From contig JAKSYS010000454.1 in NCBI GenBank assembly GCA_022925895.1, positions 1 through 51,359 on the forward strand: a stretch of 51,359 nt of DNA, in the 5' to 3' direction. Below, one piece after another: positions 43,434-51,359 of this stretch. Made by a program: the position numbers and the translations under genes. Positions within the stretch are counted from its first letter, which is position 1. The number at the start of each line of letters is the position of its first letter. This DNA is from Fragilaria crotonensis (Eukaryota; Bacillariophyta; Fragilariophyceae; Fragilariales; Fragilariaceae). The notes under the pieces were generated by a model. It was not told the origin of the DNA. It ran no database searches and saw nothing but the letters and a program-made list of their open reading frames with translations.

Positions 43434-44235
43434 ACTACTATCAAGGTTTGATTGGCGTCCTCAGATGGATTTGCGAAATTGGGAGGATTGATGTTTTGAT
43501 GCCGGTGTCGTTAATGTCGCGGTACTTGGTATCGGCACGACAAGGACATTTAGAACAAGTCTTCCATATTTTTGCATACTTAAAGCATCATCCGAGATCG
43601 ACAATGGTGTTCGACGATACGATCCCGACATTCCGAGGTGAGCGATTCGTCAAATGTGACTGGTCCGAGTTCTACCCGACGCAGCCGAAGCAATACCCGA
43701 AAACATGCCGACGCCACGTGGAAAGGATGTCACAATGTCATGTTTCGTGGATGCTGACCACGCAGGGTGTAGAGAGACAAGGAGGTCACATTCAGGGATC
43801 TTAATATTCGTTAATCGAGCGCCGATACTTTGGTTTTCCAAGAGGCAGAATACGGTCGAGGCGTCTACGTATGGTTCAGAGTTACTTGCAATGCGACTAT
43901 CGATTGAGATGATAGAGGGACTACGTTACAAACTGCGGATGATGGGTGTTCCGCTAACCGAGGAATGCTCCGTGTTTTGTGATAATTCGGCAGTTGTGAC
44001 TAATTCCCGACCTGAATCGACACTCAAGAAGAAGCACGCTGCAATTAACTTTCACCGCGTACGCGAAGCGATTGCTGCCGGGACCATCAGGGTGGCAAAA
44101 GAAAACACACAGACGAACTTGGCAGATATCTTGACAAAGTTAATGCCAGGACCGAAGATGAAGGAGTTGTTGCATAACATACTCTGTAATCGACGACCAA
44201 CACCCGGGGACACGAATTGGGTAGTCGCGATATAA
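43430..44235 (+). pseudogene. Element F: connection and RNase H
   Basis: YYQGLIGVLRWICEIGRIDVLMPVSLMSRYL begins the connection; a shift near 43700 leads to CFVDADHAGCRETRRSHSGILIF (Asp), NTVEASTYGSELLAMRLSIEMIEGL (Glu), VFCDNSAVVTN (Asp) and TNLADILTKLMPG at the C-terminus, with a short tail to 44235. The final 176-codon frame is intact. A 137-base untranslated stretch with a purine tract (GCGGGGAC) separates it from the 3' LTR. Confidence 0.9.
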
Positions 44236-44372
44236 TGGTAACTGTCCATCGAAAACAGTAGGTGACCGTCGCAGGGTTATATATGTTAACGACGTAGCCA
44301 GGGCCTCTGTCGATCGGTTCAGGAAGTGTGATTCGCCTCTGATTCAGGAACTTAATTCAGAGTCGCGGGGAC

Positions 44373-44590
44373 TGTTGATATTACAAGCTACCGGTACTGT
44401 ATCATTCAGGATGCTATGAATCATGTATCAAGTATCAAGTACCATTATACGGTACTACATCTGCACAGTACGACTCGGGATTGAAGGATGACTCCGAACA
44501 AGGTAATGCTCACTTTTCTATGTTTTAGATAATTCATAACTGAATCAAGACATGCTTTCCTGCAAGGATGATCTACTTGTAGGATTAACA
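44373..44590 (+). repeat. 3' LTR of element F
   Basis: 218 bp, read as identical to 38079-38296. It is followed by GCAT, the target duplication, then LINE-b ORF1. Confidence 0.95.
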
Positions 44591-45561
44591 GCATCAGCTG
44601 CAGCAAACAGTTCAGCTCAGTCGAACGCATTGGACGCCAGTGACCATAACACCCAGTGGCCGTCGTTGGTAAAACGACCAGGACTCGATGGCTCTAATCC
44701 GATCAAGCCAGTACATAAGCCGAGTGCCAAACGTCCACCGAAGGAGAAACCCAAGCCTCCCCTGGACTCACAAGGCAAATCTTCCCATATAAGCATCACG
44801 TCGGAAGAAGTCGACGAGCGAGCGGACACAGCTTCGACTCATTCCTTGACCAATACGTTAAGATCGTCAACGACCATGCGGATGACTGAGTTGGAAAATC
44901 AAATGCGCGAATGTCGAGAACTCTTACGTTCGAATCGGGAAGCAGCTCGAGATTCGTCGGTTCGATTAGCGGCAAACGAACAAAGTCTCCGAGAAACCAT
45001 GGAGACCATAACGGAAATGACACATACCGTGGCCGGATTACAAACGCAGTTCGCGGGTTTCAACATCACGATGGAGAGCATGCGGCTCATGTTGCATACA
45101 TTGATGCATCAGTCAAATGTCAACAGTGCACAGGTCGAAAATAACCTTCCATATTCCGCTTTTCCGTCGTCTCCAATGCCGTATCACCAGTTGGCGACAA
45201 TCTCTGAATCCCCACCTCACCCAACTGATTTACAAGGGACGGGTGACAGTCTATCTGTAGCATCAGAGGATTCCACGTATCGCAGATCTCCTGAGAAGAA
45301 GAAAACGCGGAAATATGATGAGCAGACAACGTCGATTTCAGCAAGTCTTCCAGTGGATCTTGAAGATGTTCACATGTGTCTCTTCGAGGAAGGAATTCCA
45401 GATGACACTCAGGATACCGTTCTTGCGAGTGATTCATCGGATCAACATCAAGATGACTCTGTTCGACAGTCCACGTCACAAAATCCCCAACAAACCTCAA
45501 GAAGCCCCCCGGACGCTCAATACACAAATCCAAGCGATCCGGCTGGGCGTGATAACACGTA

Positions 45562-45774
45562 ATGAGTCGATACAGGCACGCGTCGATGGCATCCGAGACG
45601 GAAACCGAGTTACCGTCAAACGAGGATGCACAGTCAGTCGGTCTTGGAACTCAAATTCCTCCTGACGATGTAACTCACATCCCCATAAGTCTACTGGACA
45701 GCGCGAAGTTGCAATGGCGGCAGTTATTTTCCAAGCCAATTATCGACAATAATTCGAGACCAACTGTGAGACCC
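45562..45774 (+). pseudogene. LINE-b ORF2, first 71 codons
   Basis: ORF2 starts with ATG overlapping the ORF1 stop (TAATGA at 45560-45565). It gives MSRYRHASMASETETELPSNEDAQSV and ends after 'DNNSRPT', where the element E LTR begins. This is the low-complexity N-terminus before the endonuclease; the endonuclease itself is absent. The start context differs from LINE-a (ATGA there) but the stop-start overlap is kept. Confidence 0.8.
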
Positions 45775-46272
45775 TTTCTAGTACGACGGCTCCACATACA
45801 TTGACTCGCTTGGGAGTCGAGTTAGTGCGAGACCGTCAGAAACAGAAGAGGGGGAACACGACAGCACAATGAATAAGAGCGCGGCGGTATCCGACGAGGT
45901 ACGTAGTCGCGAAGGTATCGGCGATGGTGGTGTCGTGAGTTGTAGATGTGGACGAAGCAGCAACTGTACCTCTTCACCCTTACGATCGTAGACCGGCAAG
46001 AATGCAGTGGAGGTAATAGTTTAGGCTAAGTTAAAGTTGTGAGCAGTGTCAGGAGACACTGCCTTTAGACTATCAAAGTTGGATGCAACAGTACAATCCA
46101 GAACAAGTAGACTGGATGTACTGAGATATCCAGTAGCTTGTACCGTACCGTCATGACCATGCCATGAATCAAGACTGCGAAGTAAGGCGGTAATGCAGTA
46201 AGCTGGAGTAGATGCAGTGGACTGTGTACGGTAGACAGTAGCACAGTGGCAAAGATGAGATATGCACTGACA
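45775..46272 (-). repeat. LTR of element E
   Basis: 498 bp, TGTGAGACC...GCACTGACA, with the core box at about 45971-46010 and the fixed hairpin, here GCAGTGTC/GACACTGC at 46043-46062, unlike C's in sequence but equally paired. The first half is close to C's LTR and the second half diverges with extra sequence. Confidence 0.9.
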
Positions 46273-46925
46273 CACTCCCCCATTGTGAGCAGAAGAGGCT
46301 TGCAATGAGCAACAGAAGTGCATCCAGGAACAAGGGAAGAACATTTAGGAAACCGGAGGTGTCCAGGGAGCGCTGTAGGGACCCATCAAACGACAATCAT
46401 GGCAATGGTGGAACGTGGGACCGAGAAATCCCGACAGGGAGTCTGCTATATTAAGACATGATTGGGCCAAGTTGAGGATATCCAAGCTTGAACAGGATCA
46501 ACCAAAGGTACTTGACAATCTTTGCGACATGAGTGGCAGCAAGAAATTCGGCTTCTGTTGAGCTGGGGGAGGCCGTCGACTGAATCTTGGACCTGTTGAA
46601 GGCCATGGGACCATCCCAGAGCATTATGACAAGACCAGTGATCGAATGGCACGTGACAAAGTCCGTAGCATGCGTTGCATCCATGTAACTGGCCAGTTCG
46701 GTCAAAGATTGCGATTGCAGGAACTCAGGGAGAGGCAGGCAAATCAGAAGCATGAGACTTGAAATCTCCGGGGGAATCAACAATAGAAGCGTGTTGTATC
46801 AATAAAGTAGGCCCCAGTGTTTGGTCATACGTAGGTACCATGCGACACAACATAACGCGTCGTAGTGTACCTTTGCTGTCCGAACAGGCGAGTGTTCTGA
46901 CCGCGTTTCCGAGGTACCTGGTGGT
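46273..46925 (-). pseudogene. Element E: RNase H and connection remnant
   Basis: Minus-strand reading gives SPSSTEAEFLAATHVAKIVKYLWLILFKLGYPQLG (RNase H Glu region) and, further right, worn 'ALRRVARYLRMTK' and 'YAVRTLA' sequence of the connection. Both match C (17351-17830) and B at nucleotide level. Several frameshifts and stops are present. The C-terminal DNAAAI region, which lies closest to the LTR in B and C, is deleted. Confidence 0.75.
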
Positions 46926-47110
46926 ACTACCGCCGTGGTCAGCCACGACCCGCATGCCTGTTGCATGCGCCTCCACGCGATCCGACGAAGCCACTATAAT
47001 TGTCGAATATTGTGATCTCAAAACCGCTGCCGAGTTTCGTATCCGAAGTGTCGCACGTGCATAACTTTGCGCGTAGTGGTTGCTCAACCGGACCACCGGT
47101 TCAGTGCGAG
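46926..47110 (+). pseudogene. Element E: inverted pol segment
   Basis: On the plus strand 47005-47050 reads (Y)CDLKTAAEF.IRSV, which matches YCDLETAAGFSYRSV of B and C, followed by worn '(Y)VVAQPD'. In an unrearranged element this sequence should be on the minus strand just upstream of the 46925 end. It therefore marks a local inversion with one breakpoint near 46925. Confidence 0.65.
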
Positions 47111-47240
47111 ACCATAGGCAACAGAACTGTACTGAGTGAATCCTGTCATGAGTGCGGGATATTCGGACAAGCATACAAGGCGCGTGTCCCACGATGACGT
47201 GGAGGACTGCTGACGCGCACGCACGGATAACCTGTTGGTC

Positions 47241-48499
47241 CATATGGTGGGACCGGTTTTGGAACTAGATTCTAGATCTGCTCACTCTTTTTATAATTGA
47301 TCAAGGTATGCCGCTTCTTGTCGATTGTTATATTGTTAAGGGTCAATCTCCGGCAATGGCGGATCTGCCGCACTTGCGGAGATTTCACTGAGTTTATCAG
47401 ACCCACATGCTTTGCAGATGAGCTGCATTGGTGAGTGATGCGAGGACTTGATCAATCCGAGCATGATTGCTGATTCTGTGCAAATGCGACCATTGTTGTG
47501 TTGGTCACACAACTTGAGCGGCGGCAATTGACGATGATGGTGACGACACCATAGGCGCTATGGTTCAAACCAGAAGCGCAGGAGGCCAGAATCCCCATGG
47601 TGGGGATGTGCTTGTCAATGTTGACAGGAAAGCACAGGACCAACTTCATCAAGGCAAAATTCCGTGGAAAAGTTTCCTAAAATTAGTCATGCATGATGTG
47701 GCGCGTCATGGGTACGCGATGCCCTAAGTACAATTGCTTTATTGAGCCTACTTAGGTGGTCAGGTTTGGTATTGTCCCTACGGGACTAGTGTATACCGGA
47801 CACATTAGCAAAGTGTGCTATTTTACTATGCTCTTGGCTCATTTTGATATATGTACGATGGCCGTACACGTATGGACAATGCCCACTGACGTGTGTGCAA
47901 AGGGTGCACGTATGAACGTGAGAACTGGTACGAGCACAACGATGGTCGTTGAGCTCGTTTGGTTTTTTTACTTAGCGCGGTACACGAGTGACGAATGTCA
48001 CAGAATCCGCCACGTATGTACCGGACGTTCGTGTTACTTCAACATGTACACGTTCGCACTCACACAGACAGGTCAATTTCACAATTGATCCGGAAGTCGC
48101 CTAAGTGTGACCAAAATGTGCGGATGATGTACGATCGACGTGTGACCATACGCACGATTGGTCTGAAGATTCCTTAAGTAAGCGGTCGTGTGAAAACGAG
48201 ATTCTTCGCGCTGACGTACTCGAACCACGATTGGTCTGTGTGTCATCTAAGTCGAAAATTGAATGACGATCGTGTGCCAGCGAGGAGCACGTTGAGGTTG
48301 AAGTATTACTTAGGCGGTTTGGCCTCGGCATTCACGGATAAAATTTTGGAAGGATGGAACGAACGATTGGTCACGCGTTTCCGCGTAAGAAACATACCGA
48401 GTTCCACGTACCTTGCCAAGAGTGCATTTTTGGGCATGGAGTTCACAATCTTGCACGGGATGCCGCATTTTTTCCCGCACACCTGGTAACTATCAACAA
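47241..48499. other. Unassigned 1.26-kb stretch
   Basis: No coding pattern was recognised on either strand. It has a normal number of CpG sites, unlike the region to its right. Short imperfect repeats occur: CACGATTGGTCTG at about 48153 and 48229, and several (A)CTTAGG(C/T)GG-like words or their complements (about 47750, 48090, 48175, 48248, 48305). It may be unique host sequence or the remains of an unrecognised element. Confidence 0.5.
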
Positions 48500-51359
48500 T
48501 TCCTCCTCTCACCAGCATGGTGTATCCCCGGTCATTCCCTGTTTGTTTTACTCCTTGCTTGGGCTTCAATGTTCTAATGTGTGGACTGTTTGAGGTGCTG
48601 GGTACTTATACCATATACAACCTACTAACTAGCCTGTCTCTCCTCGATTTTGACTATAGGACCATGGTTTCTACCGGGTGGAGGCCCAAGGTGGCTGATG
48701 TTGATGTCAACAATCATCCTGTCCCCGGTTGTTTGTCCCCATGTGCTGATTGGTGCAGCATTCTGAGATGTTCTCATGACTTGCTTGGCCAAGAAGATGG
48801 GATGGAACAAAGGAACCACCAATGCTACACTCAATGCTGAGCTGGCTGAAGTGGATGGAACCGTGTACCTTGTCCTGATTAACAAATGTGTGTTGTTGCA
48901 GGGACTCCAAAGGAACATGTTCACCCATGGCAACAGTGAAGTATCTGTAATGACATGGCAACTGGTTTGGTTGATGATGGCCTTGCTGTTGCGCCCATGT
49001 TGGACTACCAAGATGTTCTTGCATGTCTGACAGGCATGTGCTAGACAGATGCTCATTTCTGTTGTGGAGGAACCTGGGCTGGTTGGCCATTTGCTTAGTT
49101 CCCCAATGGAATGTACAATGGATGTGCAGGTCTCCAGCCTTTGGCTTGGGGCGGCTTACTTTGCAACTGCTACCAGAGGGACTTAGAAGTATGCAATGAC
49201 TGCTGCTGCCCAGTATGCAATGATTGTTACTGAGGTCTTGTTCAGGGTAAGGATGATACACTTTTGGTCAGTCAAGAATGGATTCAGGATGGTACCAACA
49301 GGAGCATAATGTGTTGCATTTCCTGGAGGAGCCAGAAATGGCATAGTTGAAGAAGTGACTGGTCCCTTGCAGATTTAATGAGCTACTGTGTGGTGCAATC
49401 AAGGCTCTAGCTGTTGCTTGTGAGATTGCCAAGGCTGGCAGACACGGACAAGAATGGTAGTCCCAGCATGTGAATAGGAGACTGAAGTGACGGTGAAGGC
49501 AGCCAGAAGGGAGATTGTGAGCAACTCTGGAAATTCTCCACCAAGGCATACAACACTTTGAAGCCTTATGCAAGGCCCATGCCAAACAGGCCTGTGATGA
49601 AAAAAGAAGGATGTGAAAGGCAAGTCCAATGCAAGTAACAATGCTGCTGCAACTGCAGATTCTCAGGAGGATGAACTTTGAGGAGGACTAAGCGCTAAAA
49701 CTGTGACTTCCAATGCTGGAAGAAGCTTTGCCACTGATTGGCAGAGTATGAACTGTTATAAGGCACATTTGAAGCCACAAGAACCGTGACATGATCTGCA
49801 GGCAGGGCCATGTTCTACTGATCACTGTCCTTTTTGAGTGAACTTGACTCTCACACAGGCAAACGTGTTGCAAGAAGCAATGCTCTGTTTGTCTCTGACA
49901 AAGGATGTCAGAACACTGTGCACCTTTCATGGTGAACATTATCCCATACAGGAGAATTCCATCGCCCCGGCTGCTAATATGTGGACTTACCCTGAGAATG
50001 GACAAACAGTACATCCTCAATGTCATGAGGCTCTGTACTATGGGGACTGAGTTATGTGACTCTGCTGACCCTCAACTCAATTGTGCAAATGATGTCACTA
50101 GTCATGGATGTACCTGACCAGTTTGATGCCAAGTTCTTGCATTATCTTATCCAACCGCAATGTTGCGTATTCCATATCCTTGAATGGCACTTTGTCACTA
50201 TGCGTGAGTTGTTAGTTTGTTGCATTGATCTCACAGATGTTCTTCTGATTTCTACTTTGATCGATTTGCCAAAAGGAGGAGATTTGTATTTCCAGCATGT
50301 GTGTTGCTGAAATGTTGTTGGCAACTGATCATATGCGGAATGCACCAAGGTTGGTTTCTGCGGTTGAATTGCTGTGTTTGATGTGTGATTACACTGGTCA
50401 GGAGGATGGCTCTCTAGGGGACCGTTTTGTGGGCGCATTTTTGCAGTTAATGATGTCGCTGGGCTTGTCTGGGCATAGAGGCAAAGTTGTCTACTTGTTG
50501 CCAGATGTTAAGAGCCAAAAGTTATTTGTCCTATGGGTGAGCAAGGAACAATCAAAACTAACACCAGGTGTCCTGTCGTGACAGTGGGGAGTTGACCTGA
50601 TGCTGTTGAGAAATTGTTGCAAGTGGCAACACAGACTGATGTAATGGGCAGAAGAAAGCATCATGAAGCATGGTCAAGTTGTTTACTGGTTTCCATGGCT
50701 GTTGGAACTCTGATTGATTCTGAATGTGTTACCTGCCTGGGGACATGGCATTGGCTACGCAGGCGCCTATGAGCGGTCAAGGATGCGCCCATCTCAACCT
50801 GTGTTTGCATTGACGCATTACCTAATGAACGGGTATCCCTTTGGGCAGTTGCAGCTGACAATGCGCTGGAAGATGGGTCATGGGCAGCTTGGAAAAGTCA
50901 GTTATTCTCCTGAACAGCTGATGGTGCCCAACAGTCTTCAACCAAACCATGCAAAGTCTTTAAGCTGGAATCTTGAGAACTGATGCTCCATGGCACTGAA
51001 ACAATTTGGGCAGGGACAGAAAACAAAGTGATGGCGCCAAGAAACCTGATGGTATCGGGAACGCAACAACTCCAATGAAGTCATTGATGGGGACGAGCTG
51101 GGCCCAAGTGGGATTTAATCCAGGATGTCTGATTCAATTGTTTGGTCAGTGGATTGATGGAGTTGCTGAAGTTTTGGCATTCCCTCTGTACCCGGTGTGA
51201 CTATAACTGGTGAAGATGTTGTTTGAAAGTTTTTTGAATGGGTGTGAAGATGATCTTACAACCCAATTGCCAAGCTTTTGCTCAATAGACTGGAGGACAA
51301 AGATATTTGTCTAAAGGTGGGAATGCCTCAAAGCTGAGGACATGGACCCGTATTGAAAG
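48500..51359 (+). mobile_element. Element G: old, CpG-poor copia remnant
   Basis: A plus-strand copia remnant, recognised from scattered blocks. Around 49385-49600, reading across frames gives 'LCGAIKALAVACEIAKAGRHGQEW' and a basic gag-like tail. At 49845 comes a protease, then pre-integrase sequence to about 50250. Beyond that nothing firm was identified up to the window edge. The whole stretch is poor in CG and rich in TG and CA. Stops and frameshifts are frequent; no LTR was found. The copy is far older than B, C or F. Confidence 0.6.
49838..50150 (+). pseudogene. Element G: protease and pre-integrase remnant
   Basis: Across frames this reads ELDSHTGKRVARSNALF, which matches (E/M)(L/M)DSHADTCVAGSN of A and F with the Asp-Ser-His motif kept. 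It continues with 'AAN..TYPENGQT' and HEALYYGD, then ELCDS..LTLNQLCAND and VPDQFDAK, which follow the order EALY.GD, HSL..NQLR, VPxQFD of diatom-type copia polyproteins. At least three frame changes occur within 300 bases, so no product is possible. Confidence 0.7.

Larger units (their letters stand above)
38079..44590 (+). mobile_element. Copia element F, inserted in LINE-b ORF1
   Basis: A 6512-bp element with 218-bp LTRs that I read as identical, and a 4-bp target duplication GCAT (38075-38078 and 44591-44594). Copia usually duplicates 5 bp, so either this is a 4-bp case or one base changed. The order is LTR, primer site, gag, protease, integrase, RT, RNase H, purine tract (GCGGGGAC), LTR. 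The coding region has around ten frame changes, mostly 1-2 bp indels, in spite of the identical LTRs. It is the same lineage as A. Confidence 0.95.
36167..45562 (+). pseudogene. LINE-b ORF1 protein, interrupted by element F
   Basis: Coding parts 36167-38078 and 44595-45562 join in one frame to 959 residues. The start is the ATG in ccaccATGac, as in LINE-a. Shared blocks include SWHRFTTLGFQA, CFHRLVWYNY, LHAWAT, PVVAGYILLKHP, FLPRY(T/S)F and REAKYREGIP. The C-terminal part (after F) has a likely coiled coil (about 44875-45110: MTELENQMRECRELLRSNRE... to MHQSN) and ends SDPAGRDNT, matching SPGRDTTP of LINE-a. No RRM or zinc knuckle was seen. Apart from the F insertion there is no lesion, which is notable beside the damaged ORF2 of LINE-a. 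Confidence 0.85.
36167..45774 (+). mobile_element. LINE-b: second LINE copy, split by F and cut by E
   Basis: A second member of the LINE-a family. ORF1 spans 36167-38078 and 44595-45562 with copia element F between; ORF2 begins at 45562 and is cut at 45774 by the element E LTR. The rest of ORF2 is not in the window. ORF1 aligns with LINE-a ORF1 along its length at roughly a third identity by eye, so the two copies are old or from distinct subfamilies. F inserted after LINE-b, and E inserted separately. Confidence 0.85.
45775..47240 (-). mobile_element. Copia fragment E, truncated and partly inverted
   Basis: It has a complete 3' LTR (45775-46272) of the B/C/D family, a purine-tract equivalent, then RNase H-connection sequence on the minus strand up to about 46925, where similarity continues in the opposite orientation. 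No 5' LTR, gag or integrase was recognised. The right limit is uncertain; 47240 marks where resemblance to the family can no longer be seen. A target duplication (CCAAC at the left) has no visible partner, as expected after the rearrangement. Confidence 0.7.

Noticed and set aside
47110-47150. A second LTR of element E suggested by GTGCGAGACC
   Set aside because: The match is only about ten bases plus scattered similarity, with no TG/CA ends and no core box.
48090-48320. CRISPR-like or regularly spaced array from repeated CTTAGG words
   Set aside because: The words are short, variable and unevenly spaced; there is no constant repeat and the sequence is eukaryotic.
48707-49261. 184-codon minus-strand open frame
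   Set aside because: His/Cys-rich composition with no conserved block. It lies opposite decayed plus-strand copia sequence and is explained by the CpG-poor, TG-rich composition.

Overview
The window is eukaryotic and consists almost entirely of retrotransposons and their remains. No host gene, rRNA gene, tRNA gene or CRISPR array was found. The Ty1/copia proteins carry an ELDSHADT-type protease, a chromodomain-like 'WKDGSSTW' stretch after the integrase, and in one lineage a QVDD reverse-transcriptase (RT) box. I associate these with copia elements of diatoms and related stramenopiles, so a diatom is my best guess for the host. That is inference from family resemblance, not a search result.

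Layout, left to right. 1-1.2 kb: minus-strand debris of a LINE-type RT and of another transposase-like gene. 2.2-11.6 kb: a plus-strand LINE (called LINE-a) with a large ORF1 split by a 789-bp terminal-inverted-repeat element, then an ORF2 with endonuclease, RT, RNase H, Cys/His finger and a C-terminal PCNA-binding-like (PIP) box. 11.6-15.1 kb: element D, a copia relative in which only LTRs and a decayed gag are visible. 15.5-35.5 kb: copia element A, split at two sites 0.3 kb apart (in A's own coordinates) by complete copia elements C (16651-23886) and B (24175-31339), each with 5-bp target duplications. 36.2-45.8 kb: a second LINE of the LINE-a family (LINE-b), whose ORF1 is split by copia element F (38079-44590, identical 218-bp LTRs, 4-bp duplication) and whose ORF2 is cut after about 70 codons by the LTR of copia fragment E. 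45.8-47.2 kb: E, with a local inversion. 47.2-48.5 kb: unassigned sequence. 48.5-51.4 kb: a very old plus-strand copia remnant (G) that looks depleted in CpG.

How the parts fit. Removing each insertion restores an open frame in its host element, which gives a relative order: A before B and C; LINE-b before F; LINE-a before the inverted-repeat element. B, C, D and E belong to one LTR family (TG...CA, a shared core box, a hairpin at a fixed place). Where a primer site survives (B, C, D) it matches the anticodon arm of initiator tRNA-Met, as in half-tRNA priming of Drosophila copia. B and F have LTR pairs I read as identical, and C's pair differs by two 1-bp indels, yet all three coding regions carry several frameshifts. 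Either these copies were moved in trans or the assembly has indel errors.

The most notable observations are the tandem in-frame PIP-box duplication at the end of the LINE ORF2, the stop-start overlap between ORF1 and ORF2 in both LINE copies, the LTR hairpin that keeps its pairing while its sequence changes, and the ORF1 architecture, which lacks the usual RRM or zinc knuckles.
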